A stretch of DNA of 22,429 bases from CAYZPE01 sp046050145 (GCA_046050145.1 JBJOQC010000044.1:1-22429); one strand, 5' to 3'; positions 5,903-13,719 are shown, numbered from the stretch's first letter. The notes: generated from the sequence alone by a model not told the origin. Translations and numbers: made by a program.

Positions 5903-7918
5903 TTATTTGATTAGTTTCAAAAATTCTTCTTCGTTTAAAATTGTTACCCCAAGCTCTTGTGCTTTATCATATTTAGAACCAGAGCTTTCCCCTGCCACAA
6001 CATAACTTGTCTCTTTTGAGACTGAACTTGAAACGTCCCCTCCAAGCTCTCGTATTTTTTCTTTTGCTTCATCACGAGACATGTGAGACAGAGTTCCTGT
6101 AAGGACAAAAGTTTTATCTTTTAGTTTTTTTGAAACAGACTTAGTTACTTTTTCAAAAGAAACCTGCTTCAAAAGCCTCTCTACCAAAGCTTGATTTTCC
6201 ACATCAAGAAACCATTGGTACACCGAACTCGAAACCACAGGACCAATACCAGAGACCTGATCCAAATCCTCCTGGCGCACCTTCATCAACTTTTCTATTG
6301 TTACAAACCTTTGAGCGAGATCTATCGCCGTCTCTTCTCCTACGTGCGGTATAGAAAGTGCAAAAATAAATCGAGGAAAACTAACCTTTCGAGCACTCTC
6401 TATTGAAGCAAGTAAATTATCTATAGATTTATCTCCAAACCGAGGAAGGGTTTCAAGATCCCCTCTCTTGATCGTAAAAATATCATCGAAATGAGTTATG
6501 AGGCCCGCATCAAGAAGTTGATCAATAATGCGTGGACCACACCCATCAATATTAAAAGTTTTCTTTGAAACAAAGTGGTAAAATTTTCGCTTCATTTGAG
6601 CGTGAGAATTCTTACTCACACATCTCCAAGCAGCCTGCCCAGGCACACGTTCGATACGGCCATCCTCGCCACACTCTGGAACATGGTCTGGAAATACGTA
6701 TGACTTTTCTTTTCCTGTACGCATTTCAGTAAGTACTTGCACGATATCAGGAATAACATCCCCTGCTTTTTGGAGAATAACCGTATCACCAATACGAACA
6801 TCGAGGCGTTTTATTTCATCTTCATTATGAAGTGTCGCACGAGACACTACAGACCCTGCAACAGTGACCGGACGAAGGTGAGCAACAGGAGTAAGCACAC
6901 CTGTACGACCCACCTGAAGCACAATATCTTCTACCACTGTAGTTACCTGTTCTGCAGGAAACTTAAAGGCAATGGCAAATCGTGGAGCTTTACCTGTATA
7001 GCCAAGCATTTCTTGAATATCTCTCTCATTTACTTTTACCACCACACCATCAAGCATGTAATCTTGTTTGTCTTTTTTATGATGCCACTTTTCCCAATAC
7101 TCAATTACCTCATCAATAGTTTTACAAAGACCAACATACGGGTTAACCTTGAAACCTAATTCTTTTAGAAATTCCAACTCTTCTGCTTGAGTTTTTGGTA
7201 GCGACTCATTTGAAAATGAAAGATCATAAATAAATGTATCGAGGGCACGGGAAGCTGCAATAGCTGAATCGAGCTGACGAATAGATCCAGCGGCGGCATT
7301 GCGCGGATTTGCAAAGATAGCCTCATTATTCTTTTCTCGCTCTTTATTTAACTTCCTCAACCCTTCTTTTCCAAGCCACACCTCACCCTCAACAATTACA
7401 TCTATCGGTCTATTAAGCTTGAGTGGAACAGATTGAATTGTTTTTATATTTTGAGTTACATCTTCACCTATTTCCCCATCACCTCGCGTTGCAGCAGTTT
7501 TTAAAATTCCCTTCTCATATTCAAAAACAACCTTAAGTCCGTCTATCTTGAGCTCACATGTGTATGTTGGCTGTTTTGTGTTCCCAATTTCTTTTTCAAT
7601 AAATCTTCGAACTCGAAGATCAAAATCTTTAATATCCTCTTTTGTAAACGCATCATTAAAAGACCACTGGGCAACCTTGTGAGGAACTTTTTTAAACTCA
7701 GGCAAAGGCTTTCCAGAAACTCTTTGTGATGGAGAATCAGGGGTTACAAGCTCTGGATACTGAGCTTCGATAGCTACAAGCTCATTTTTGAGAGAATCGA
7801 GAGCTTCAGGAGAAATCTCTTCCTTATCGAGAACATGATAGTTATAACGATGCTTCTCAATCGTTTCTTTGAGTTTTTTTAAACGATCTTTAACTCCTTG
7901 TGGGACAGCCTCTTTCAT
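5903..7918 (-). CDS. ligA: NAD-dependent DNA ligase LigA
   Basis: 671 residues, full length. It seals nicks in replication and repair using NAD+. Domain Ia holds HRYNYHVLD (about 23-31), the NAD-binding start. The adenylation domain has the active-site Lys124 in CELKIDGL, followed by TRGDGEIGEDVT (144-155). GVVVKVN and FAIAFKFPAE are the later nucleotidyltransferase motifs, then the OB fold, a zinc-finger region (about 411-440), helix-hairpin-helix repeats (about 455-575) and a BRCT domain (about 597-671). Odd: in the zinc finger only C416 and C433 remain; the first and fourth expected Cys are V413 and S438 (H439 follows). ATG 7918 sits 6 nt after TGG-TAGACT, a weak extended -10, so the transcript may be leaderless. 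Confidence 0.98.
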   Translation of the reverse strand: MKEAVPQGVKDRLKKLKETIEKHRYNYHVLDKEEISPEALDSLKNELVAIEAQYPELVTPDSPSQRVSGKPLPEFKKVPHKVAQWSFNDAFTKEDIKDFDLRVRRFIEKEIGNTKQPTYTCELKIDGLKVVFEYEKGILKTAATRGDGEIGEDVTQNIKTIQSVPLKLNRPIDVIVEGEVWLGKEGLRKLNKEREKNNEAIFANPRNAAAGSIRQLDSAIAASRALDTFIYDLSFSNESLPKTQAEELEFLKELGFKVNPYVGLCKTIDEVIEYWEKWHHKKDKQDYMLDGVVVKVNERDIQEMLGYTGKAPRFAIAFKFPAEQVTTVVEDIVLQVGRTGVLTPVAHLRPVTVAGSVVSRATLHNEDEIKRLDVRIGDTVILQKAGDVIPDIVQVLTEMRTGKEKSYVFPDHVPECGEDGRIERVPGQAAWRCVSKNSHAQMKRKFYHFVSKKTFNIDGCGPRIIDQLLDAGLITHFDDIFTIKRGDLETLPRFGDKSIDNLLASIESARKVSFPRFIFALSIPHVGEETAIDLAQRFVTIEKLMKVRQEDLDQVSGIGPVVSSSVYQWFLDVENQALVERLLKQVSFEKVTKSVSKKLKDKTFVLTGTLSHMSRDEAKEKIRELGGDVSSSVSKETSYVVAGESSGSKYDKAQELGVTILNEEEFLKLIK

Positions 7919-7924
7919 GAAGAA

Positions 7925-7933
7925 AGTCTACCA
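7925..7933 (-). promoter_or_regulatory. Possible extended -10 of ligA, leaderless layout
   Basis: Minus strand TG-G-TAGACT (7933-7925), then TTCTTC and ATG 7918. The hexamer matches only four of six bases; it is listed because spacing equals that of gatC and pilC. Confidence 0.35.
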
Positions 7934-7966
7934 GATTTTAGAGGTGTGGGATATATAAAAAACACT

Positions 7967-8515
7967 CTAGTAAAACACCTCTATACCTCGTTCAAATCTT
8001 CGGAGATTAGTAATATCACAACTACTTCTTCCTTGAGACTCGATAGATGTTTCTAACACAGCTCCGTTATAGCATTTTTCCACTCGCACCTGCGCACACG
8101 TTCCATTTTCAAAATCAATAGTAAAATTACTTACCATAGGACGACTTCCAGAAACAACACTTGAGCAGAGAGGTTTATTTGAACTCTGTGGATCACCCGG
8201 ATCAAAACTCGGATACTCGGCCTGAATATATCCAACGCCTCCAGTATTAGGTAATGCATACGTTACATCTACTCCACAGTCTATTTGTTGCACAGGACTC
8301 ATAAAAGCAGTGTTACCACTTTGGTTTCTCCAATCCCAAAAAAGAGCACACTCAACACCGCTATCAGCCGCATAAAAAGCAAGTTCTGATTCTCGTCCAG
8401 CACCTGAAAGAATTGTCTCTTTCAAAGCAATATTTGAAATAGAAAGTACCACCAGAAGCAAAAGTCCTGACACAACAACAGCAACAAAAATTGTGAATCC
8501 TTTTTTATGTATCAT
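7967..8515 (-). CDS. PilX-like minor pilin
   Basis: 182 residues from the chosen start MIHKKG, whose ATG overlaps the TGA of the preceding gene as ATGA (8515-8512); the upstream in-frame ATG at 8536 is less likely. Prepilin cleavage is expected at G6|F7. The following hydrophobic helix (FTIFVAVVVSGLLLLVVLSI) lacks the usual Glu5, as in PilX and GspK proteins that sit at the pilus tip. The motif AFYAADSGVECALFW matches the PilX N-terminal region (FYAAEAGxExAL). Four or more Cys in the globular part may form disulfides. Last gene of the minor-pilin set; it probably helps initiate pilus assembly. Sequence beyond the N-terminus is too divergent to be sure of the exact class. Confidence 0.85.
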   Translation of the reverse strand: MIHKKGFTIFVAVVVSGLLLLVVLSISNIALKETILSGAGRESELAFYAADSGVECALFWDWRNQSGNTAFMSPVQQIDCGVDVTYALPNTGGVGYIQAEYPSFDPGDPQSSNKPLCSSVVSGSRPMVSNFTIDFENGTCAQVRVEKCYNGAVLETSIESQGRSSCDITNLRRFERGIEVFY

Positions 8516-9051
8516 AATGGATAGCCTTCTTGCCAATTAAACATATGCTCAACTACTGTAAAATCTCGCACAAGAGATCCTTTTTGCCATTCCATCTTTA
8601 CAGTAATCTTAACCTCTTGTGCATCAGGTATAGAAACAGTAGAAGGAACCTTCTCTAAACGAACTGTACGTTTGAACCCTGTCGGGTTTGAACCGCTACT
8701 GTTTTGAATATAAAAACCTTGTGCGTCTTTTTGCACCTTACAAGCATCAGTACAAGGAGCTACCAATCGAGTTTTTATATTAACAGCGCAATTTACATCA
8801 ATACAACTTGTAAGTCCCGTAAGCCAATCTTGATTTTGATGAGTATTATTGTCACGAATATTTCGGACAAGCTCAACAGCCTCTTGAGCAAGCTGAAATG
8901 CCACAATCTGATCTCGCGCAAGTATCGCAGAAGAAAGTCCACTTTGTGCAACAGAAAATGCTCCTGCAATTGAAAGAGAAAGAATTGAAATAGCTACGAG
9001 CGTTTCAAGAAGAGTAAACCCAGTATTCTTTTTTGCAAAAAAGTATTTCAT
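8512..9051 (-). CDS. PilV/GspI-like minor pilin
   Basis: 179 residues from MKYFFAKKNTG. The ATG follows the stop of the upstream gene by one base (TAATATG), which supports this start over the in-frame ATG at 9126 that would add 25 residues without a prepilin leader. Cleavage is expected at G11|F12 with Glu5 kept (FTLLETLVAISILSLSIAGAF). The LAQEAVELVRNIRD segment is typical of PilV/GspI-type pseudopilins. The globular domain holds several Cys (LTSCIDVNC, APCTDACK), suggesting disulfides. It belongs to a FimT-PilW-PilV-PilX type order and likely forms the priming complex of the pilus. Confidence 0.88.
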   Translation of the reverse strand: MKYFFAKKNTGFTLLETLVAISILSLSIAGAFSVAQSGLSSAILARDQIVAFQLAQEAVELVRNIRDNNTHQNQDWLTGLTSCIDVNCAVNIKTRLVAPCTDACKVQKDAQGFYIQNSSGSNPTGFKRTVRLEKVPSTVSIPDAQEVKITVKMEWQKGSLVRDFTVVEHMFNWQEGYPL

Positions 9052-9052
9052 A

Positions 9053-9580
9053 TTATTCAAGTTCCCGTTGAGATATTGCTGACTGCAAATCAAATGTTGT
9101 TTGATTTGAAGCTCGAGTTCCTGCAATACCGCCGACCTGCAATATCACAAATGGCTGGAGACCATCTCCAGAAGGTACACCCTGAACAGTAAGATTGAAT
9201 CTGTTTATGTTTATTTCGGGTGATGTTATTGACTCAAACTGTGCACCACTAATACTACGCTCTATACTTCCATTTGTTGCATTATGTCTATAAGAAACAG
9301 TTTGTAATGCTCTATTGGGCAGAGTAAATCTGTCTTGAAATGTAATCCCATTGGTTTGCACACTCCAGTTTGTACCGAATTTCACATTACGAGATATGGT
9401 CTCAACAACAAGATTAAGATTGTTCATGGCAGATTTTAGTGATCGAGATTTTCTATTTGCCTCAACAATAGAAAATACAGCGCCCATACTCATCACCATA
9501 ATGATAGAGAAAATAGAAACAGCAACCATAAGCTCAATCAGTGTGAATCCCTGCCCTTGTTGTTTCTTATGAAAATTCAT
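9053..9580 (-). CDS. PilW/GspJ-like minor pilin
   Basis: 175 residues. Leader MNFHKKQQGQG is followed by FTLIELMVAVSIFSIIMVMSMGAVF, with cleavage after G11 and Glu5 present. The region after the helix (MNNLNLVVETISRNVKFGTNW) resembles PilW/GspJ proteins, where a helix of similar pattern leads into the beta-rich domain. It starts 15 nt after the FimT-like gene and its stop nearly touches the PilV-like start. It is likely the third component, with its PilV- and PilX-like neighbours, of the minor-pilin complex. No cysteines are seen, unlike its two downstream neighbours. Confidence 0.87.
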   Translation of the reverse strand: MNFHKKQQGQGFTLIELMVAVSIFSIIMVMSMGAVFSIVEANRKSRSLKSAMNNLNLVVETISRNVKFGTNWSVQTNGITFQDRFTLPNRALQTVSYRHNATNGSIERSISGAQFESITSPEININRFNLTVQGVPSGDGLQPFVILQVGGIAGTRASNQTTFDLQSAISQRELE

Positions 9581-9595
9581 TATATACAGTATAAC

Positions 9596-10183
9596 TTATA
9601 TGCTCTCTACAGAAATCTGTCCTGTTTTTTGAATACGAATAGCCTTTTGTTTATTATCAGGCGCTCCAAGGATAATAACAACACCCTTATATGGAGGATT
9701 TGAACTACTCAGTTCTATTCGAGCATCAAGACTTGGTCTTAAAAAAGTAATATGAGTGAAGTTTTCATTACACTGATTTAAGTTGTCACTTTGTTTTATT
9801 CGACATATATCTGCTATCGTATTTCCTCGCGAAAGTGTATGGGTTGCAGTTTCTTCACCAACATCAAACTCCCTATCTCCATTTGAATCAACAAAAGAAA
9901 TAAAACTACCGGGCGTGCTTTTATTAAAAAATACACCGTAGGCGTTATCAAAACTACTTCCAGCACCAGACACCTTTACACTCGATCCAAAAACCTGGGC
10001 CTCACGTACAGTCAAAGCAACCTCATATGCAAGGTTCGTCAAAGCAAGTTCGCTATTGAAACTTGAATAATTAAAAAGAGAGATGGTTGCAATGACCGCC
10101 ATAATACCAATAACAACCATAAGCTCTATCAAAGAAAACCCTGTAGTAAAAGATGTTGTTTTTTTATTTATTTTTTTAAACAT
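9596..10183 (-). CDS. FimT/GspH-like minor pilin
   Basis: 195 residues. A 15-residue leader ends MFKKINKKTTSFTTG, followed by FSLIELMVVIGIMAVIATISLF, with Glu5 retained. The stretch NLAYEVALTVREAQVFGSSV is the FimT/GspH hallmark (L..ANR.R.EA). FimT-type minor pilins help start pilus assembly and in some species bind DNA during uptake; DNA binding here is only a possibility. It begins 3 nt after the pilD stop, so it is translated in the same operon. Confidence 0.88.
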   Translation of the reverse strand: MFKKINKKTTSFTTGFSLIELMVVIGIMAVIATISLFNYSSFNSELALTNLAYEVALTVREAQVFGSSVKVSGAGSSFDNAYGVFFNKSTPGSFISFVDSNGDREFDVGEETATHTLSRGNTIADICRIKQSDNLNQCNENFTHITFLRPSLDARIELSSSNPPYKGVVIILGAPDNKQKAIRIQKTGQISVESI

Positions 10184-10186
10184 GTA

Positions 10187-11002
10187 TTACAACAAAAGAT
10201 ATGAAAGTCCAAAAAAATCAAAAGAGAAGAAGAATGCAATAAAGAAAGCAATAATCATAAAAGGACCAAAAGGAACTTCACTTTTCATTGTAACCCTTTG
10301 AGATGAAGAAACCAATAAGAGTCTTTGGATCAAAATAGCTCCTATTGCCCATAAAGCTCCAATCCAAAATGAAAGTGCGATAGCAGAAACTCCAGAAATA
10401 AAACCCAGAGACCAGCCTATACCCCACGCAAGCTTACTGTCAGCAAAGCCAATCCATCGTCCACCTGACACAAGCCATAGCAAAAAGAATGGAAGAAAAA
10501 GAAGAGGTCCAGCCAAAAGATGCAAAAGACTAGGAAATACATATGTACCTTGTGGGAAAAACATACTTACACCAGACACAATAATAAAAGGATATACAAA
10601 TTCATTTGGAATAATTTTATGCCACAAGTCGTAGATAAATACCGGAATTAAAAATATAGAAGTAAGAATTAAGAAAAGATATGAGATTAAAAAAGAAGAA
10701 AAAGAAACTCTCAAGAGACTCTGGAAATGTAAAAAACCAAAAAGAAATATAAGAGCTGTCGCAAGCTCAACTACAGGGTATTGCCAAGAAATCTTTGTCT
10801 TACACCCACTACATTTACCACGAAGAAATATAAAACTCACAAGAGGAATATTTTCATACCATGAAAGAGTTTTTCCACATGAAAAACATCCTGACCTACC
10901 AGTAACAAAACTTCTTCCTGTATTGAATCGCAAAGCAACAACATTAAGAAAACTACCGATGATTGCTCCAAGAATAAATAAGAAAAAAGAGATTAGATAC
11001 AT
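10187..11002 (-). CDS. pilD: Prepilin peptidase / N-methyltransferase
   Basis: 271 residues, about eight TM segments. It cleaves prepilin leaders and methylates the new N-terminus. The N-terminal methylation domain has the four-Cys site C39, C42, C64, C67 and the typical GSFLNVVALR start. Catalytic aspartates are D125 (IYDLWHKIIPNE) and D188. Odd: the second motif, normally GxGD, reads G185-F-A-D188, so the Gly next to the Asp is Ala. The ATG overlaps the last codons of the second pilin gene by 10 bp, linking their translation. It would process the major pilin and all five pilin-like proteins here. Confidence 0.96.
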   Translation of the reverse strand: MYLISFFLFILGAIIGSFLNVVALRFNTGRSFVTGRSGCFSCGKTLSWYENIPLVSFIFLRGKCSGCKTKISWQYPVVELATALIFLFGFLHFQSLLRVSFSSFLISYLFLILTSIFLIPVFIYDLWHKIIPNEFVYPFIIVSGVSMFFPQGTYVFPSLLHLLAGPLLFLPFFLLWLVSGGRWIGFADSKLAWGIGWSLGFISGVSAIALSFWIGALWAIGAILIQRLLLVSSSQRVTMKSEVPFGPFMIIAFFIAFFFSFDFFGLSYLLL

Positions 11003-11445
11003 ACAGCCTGATTACCTGAAATCTGTGCGGTGCCAATTTGAGAAACACCAATACTATTAGCACACCAGCTCGTAAGAGGGTCTGTTTTTAGAGGTACAGA
11101 CACTGCCCAACTTGTTGCATTACCCACACTTCCCGAATCATTGTCTGAAACACAGGTAGCAGAAGTACCTGATGTAAATTCAGCTGCTGAAATTAAATTC
11201 GCAGGACTTGTACTTACAAAAAAACTTCCTACACCCAAACAACTATTTGTTTCAGTACCATAATGTCCATTTGAATCAAAATATAATTCAGCAGAAGCAT
11301 TTAGCTGAGCCAGCTCAGCTTTTATTTTTGCATCCTTTGATTTATCTCGAGTTGCATTAAGAGCTGCTAACGTGATTGAAGAAAGTATTCCTATGATTGC
11401 AATAACAAGAAGAAGTTCTATGAGCGTGAAAGCTTTTTTATTCAT
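10993..11445 (-). CDS. Second type IV pilin (pilin-like protein)
   Basis: 150 residues from MNKKA. This start gives a short basic leader and lies 8 nt after a TATACT hexamer; the upstream in-frame ATG at 11469 lacks support. The helix FTLIELLLVIAIIGILSSITLAALN is that of type IV pilins with Glu5. Odd: the residue before the cleavage site is Ala (NKKA|FTLIE) instead of Gly. The globular domain follows the same plan as the major pilin (DKSKDAKIKAELAQLNASAELYFDSNGHYG), with Cys pairs near the C-terminus that could form a D-loop. It is separated from the major pilin by a terminator, so its level is probably set apart from it. Confidence 0.9.
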   Translation of the reverse strand: MNKKAFTLIELLLVIAIIGILSSITLAALNATRDKSKDAKIKAELAQLNASAELYFDSNGHYGTETNSCLGVGSFFVSTSPANLISAAEFTSGTSATCVSDNDSGSVGNATSWAVSVPLKTDPLTSWCANSIGVSQIGTAQISGNQAVCI

Positions 11446-11453
11446 ATATAAAA

Positions 11454-11459
11454 AGTATA
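11454..11459 (-). promoter_or_regulatory. -10 hexamer for the second pilin, leaderless layout
   Basis: Minus-strand TATACT ends 8 nt before ATG 11445. It lies downstream of the terminator at 11478-11503, giving the pilD/minor-pilin operon its own start. Confidence 0.45.
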
Positions 11460-11477
11460 CTGCATACAACGTAAAAT

Positions 11478-11503
11478 AAAAAACCGCCTTCCGGCGGTTT
11501 TTT
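11478..11503. terminator. Strong intrinsic terminator between the two pilins
   Basis: Eleven paired bases AAAAAACCGCC (11478-11488), loop TTCC, GGCGGTTTTTT (11493-11503). It is symmetrical and works in principle both ways, but only the minus-strand major pilin reads into it. It would isolate the major pilin as a one-gene transcript. Confidence 0.92.
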
Positions 11504-11526
11504 ACAAAAATCCAAAGAATTTAAAA

Positions 11527-11970
11527 CTAGTCACAAATAACGTCACCCGCTGCAAGCGGAGCGTCAATTGCTGTTGCGTTACCTGTTGAGTCAACACACC
11601 AGTTATCATTTGTACCCGCTGGAGTACCTGGCATCACAGCAGACACAGCGTAAGCAGGACCTGTTGTTGATTGGCAAGTCAATGTTGCTCCTGCTGGATA
11701 ATTAGCAGCAGTTGTATATGTTAATACACCAGAAACTGCGTCAGCAAACATTCCAGCATTACATGCTGTTTGTGCACCACCATAGTTACCATTGTTATCA
11801 TAATAAATTTCTGCAGCAGCTCGTAAACCAGAAAGTTGAGCCTTTACTTTAGCATCGTTTCCTTTTCCTCGAGCAGTGTTCAAAGAAGCAAGAACAACTG
11901 ATGAAAGAATACCGATGATGGCAATAACCACCAAGAGCTCAATCAATGTAAAACCTTTTCTAAAAGACAT
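11527..11970 (-). CDS. pilA: Major type IV pilin
   Basis: 147 residues. Leader MSFRKG, then FTLIELLVVIAIIGILSSVVLASLN with cleavage at G6|F7 and Glu5. The N-terminal helix continues (GKGNDAKVKAQLSGLRAAAEIYYDNNGNYG), followed by a small globular domain with four Cys; C-terminal CVDS...VICD could close a D-loop. It is flanked by its own promoter with a 114-nt leader and by a strong terminator, and uses frequent-looking codons. This is what one expects of the abundant fibre subunit. No Shine-Dalgarno lies close to ATG. It would be processed by PilD and polymerised by PilB/PilC. Confidence 0.92.
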   Translation of the reverse strand: MSFRKGFTLIELLVVIAIIGILSSVVLASLNTARGKGNDAKVKAQLSGLRAAAEIYYDNNGNYGGAQTACNAGMFADAVSGVLTYTTAANYPAGATLTCQSTTGPAYAVSAVMPGTPAGTNDNWCVDSTGNATAIDAPLAAGDVICD

Positions 11971-12096
11971 AATGTAATAATTTAAAACCTAATAATTAAT
12001 AATCGAGTAAATGGGAATGACCCTTTTACAAATCTCTTACATTCGACCCCTTACCCGGGTAGTAAGTCGTTTATTTCAAACGATGGATTAATTATA
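11971..12096 (-). promoter_or_regulatory. Promoter and structured 5' leader of the major pilin
   Basis: Minus-strand TATAAT (12096-12091) is the -10; the -35 is weak. The predicted start near 12084 gives about 114 nt of leader. The very 5' end can fold: TCGTTT/AAACGA (12067-12083) and CTTAC/GTAAG (12050-12066). Terminal stem-loops often protect mRNA, which would suit an abundant pilin; this is inference. Confidence 0.55.
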
Positions 12097-12146
12097 CGAG
12101 AAAAAACAGGGCTTAAACAGATAAAAATAACCTCTCATGTGGATAA

Positions 12147-12335
12147 TATGTGTACAAACTGTGCAAAATATAAAGAATTAGGAGTTAAGAAGTAGGAATT
12201 AAGAATATAAACACAAAACAGAAGGTGGAATATAGAACACAAGAGATAGAATTTAATATATAGAATATAAGAAAAAACTATTACAAAAACCCCAAAACCA
12301 TTTTAGATGCTAGGCGTTTGCGAGTAAAACTACTA
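12147..12335. other. Low-complexity A/G-rich spacer without a gene
   Basis: Runs such as gaattaggagttaagaagta and repeated atatagaa/atagaatt motifs, with no open frame or coding signal. It forms the part of the pilA-pilC gap between the pilin promoter and the nested inverted repeat. A single DnaA-box-like 9-mer lies just before it (12138-12146). I see no other function. Confidence 0.6.
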
Positions 12336-12461
12336 ATCCATAAGTTAAAATTGCCTTGAGTACGAGGCGCAAGTAATTTTACAACTAAACCGTACAGGGG
12401 TACGGTGCAGGCGTAAAATTATGAAATAACGAAGTAGACGAGGCAATTTTAACTTATGGAT
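12336..12461. repeat. 126-bp nested inverted repeat at the pilC 3' end
   Basis: Perfect 21-bp terminal arms: tccataagttaaaattgcct at 12337-12356 (plus flanking a) and its reverse complement at 12441-12460. Inside, gtaattttac (about 12366-12375) pairs with gtaaaattat (9 of 10), and at the centre ACCGTAC-AGGG-GTACGGT makes a 7-bp hairpin. The pilC stop TAA lies inside the right arm. It could be a MITE-like insertion, a 3'-end RNA structure or an attenuator. No target duplication was seen. Confidence 0.8.
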
Positions 12462-13657
12462 CCAGCGACGTTGTATATAGGCATAAGCACTGCAGCAAGC
12501 AATACTCCCACTCCAACTCCCAAAGTTACGATCATCACCGGTTCAATCAAATCAACAAGAGTATCGACCGCATTCGTAACTTCGCGTCGATAAAACTTTG
12601 CCATTGTATTCATAATGGTACCAAGCTCTCCTGTCTCCTCACCCACCTTAATCATTGTCGTCATAATCGTAGGAATCTCTTTATACTGAGAAAGAGCTCC
12701 TGAAAATGAGCTACCACCCTTAACTCCCTGAAGAGCATCCTCTAGAATTCTCTGGTAAATGTCATTACCCACCACAGCTGAAGTTATTTCTATTGAGCGT
12801 ACCATAGAAATACCTGAAGAAATCATCGTACTCATGTTGTCAGCAATACGAGAAAGATACAGCTTGCGGTAGAGATCTCCCACATACGGAACACCGAGTT
12901 TAAAAGCAGAAAATGAAAGACTACCTTGAGGAGTATTTATAAAACGTATTAAAAAGAAACCTCCCACAATCACGGCAATAAGAAGAAATAAACCATAATT
13001 TAAAAAGAAGGTACTTATACCAAGAACAATTTTTGTATAGAAAGGAATCTCTTGTCCTGACTCAACAAGAATCACACTAATTTTTGGAATCACAATAGTA
13101 AACATCAAAACCATCACCCCGATAAATGTCATAATAACGAAAGCGGGATAAATAAGTGCATTACGCGCCTTACTAGTTACTTCATAAGTACGATCAAGAT
13201 AATCTGCAAGATAATTAAAGGTGTCATTAAGTTTTCCAGACTCTTCACCTGCACGAACCATGTTTACATAGAAACCAGAGAAAATATCTCCGTGCTTTGA
13301 AAGTGCTTTTGATATAGTACTTCCACCCTGAAGATCATCTGCCACCTCAGTTAAAGCCTTTCTTAAAACAGGACTCGTCATTTCTGATGCAAGTAATTTA
13401 AATATTTGGAGTGCAGAAACTTGAGCATCAAACAAAGTTGCCATCTGACGTGAGAGAATCACCACATCTTTATTTGAAACTCGATTGAGGAACTTTATCT
13501 TACTTTTAAAAGACTTGTTGTCATCAACAGGAGAAATAGAAGAAAGCACCAAATTACGTTTTTGAATTGCATTGATTGCAACATCAAGACTAATAGCATC
13601 AATCGTGCCCTCATTCTTTTCGCCAGTAGTATCTATAGCCTTGTAGTTGAATAACAT
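12449..13657 (-). CDS. pilC: T4P inner-membrane platform protein PilC (GspF family)
   Basis: 402 residues, typical length. Two copies of the GspF domain: residues about 65-190 (RQMATLFDAQVSALQIFKLL ... FYVNMVRAGEESGKL) and about 265-390 (NMSTMISSGISMVRSIEIT ... MTTMIKVGEETGEL). TM segments lie near 170-192, 215-238 and 372-395. PilC couples the PilB and PilT motors to pilin insertion at the membrane. The gene follows pilT by 62 nt, and a -10-like TAAAAT with upstream TG ends 6 nt before the ATG, so it may have its own leaderless start. Its last codons (VAGSIS, stop) run into the right arm of a large inverted repeat, so the C-terminus could have been altered by that repeat. Confidence 0.96.
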   Translation of the reverse strand: MLFNYKAIDTTGEKNEGTIDAISLDVAINAIQKRNLVLSSISPVDDNKSFKSKIKFLNRVSNKDVVILSRQMATLFDAQVSALQIFKLLASEMTSPVLRKALTEVADDLQGGSTISKALSKHGDIFSGFYVNMVRAGEESGKLNDTFNYLADYLDRTYEVTSKARNALIYPAFVIMTFIGVMVLMFTIVIPKISVILVESGQEIPFYTKIVLGISTFFLNYGLFLLIAVIVGGFFLIRFINTPQGSLSFSAFKLGVPYVGDLYRKLYLSRIADNMSTMISSGISMVRSIEITSAVVGNDIYQRILEDALQGVKGGSSFSGALSQYKEIPTIMTTMIKVGEETGELGTIMNTMAKFYRREVTNAVDTLVDLIEPVMIVTLGVGVGVLLAAVLMPIYNVAGSIS

Positions 13658-13663
13658 ATGTAT

Positions 13664-13672
13664 ATTTTATCA
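13664..13672 (-). promoter_or_regulatory. Extended -10 before pilC, leaderless layout
   Basis: Minus strand TGATAAAATATACATATG: TG-A-TAAAAT (13672-13664), six nt, then the pilC ATG. The same spacing as at gatC. Confidence 0.45.
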
Positions 13673-13719
13673 GAATTTCTCTTTACCCGCTTACCTTACA
13701 GATCTTCTAAACCCTCAAA

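Noticed and set aside
6737..7159. 140-codon open frame antisense to ligA
   Set aside because: It lies wholly inside a well-conserved ligase gene, and its composition is that of a shadow frame.
12138..12146. TGTGGATAA, a perfect DnaA-box match on the minus strand (TTATCCACA)
   Set aside because: It is a single copy with no second box, and no dnaA, dnaN or AT-rich unwinding array nearby. A chance match in AT-rich DNA is likely.
12175..12300. Possible CRISPR-like or regular repeat array in the pilA-pilC gap
   Set aside because: The A/G-rich motifs are short, irregular and unspaced; no repeat-spacer periodicity and no cas genes.
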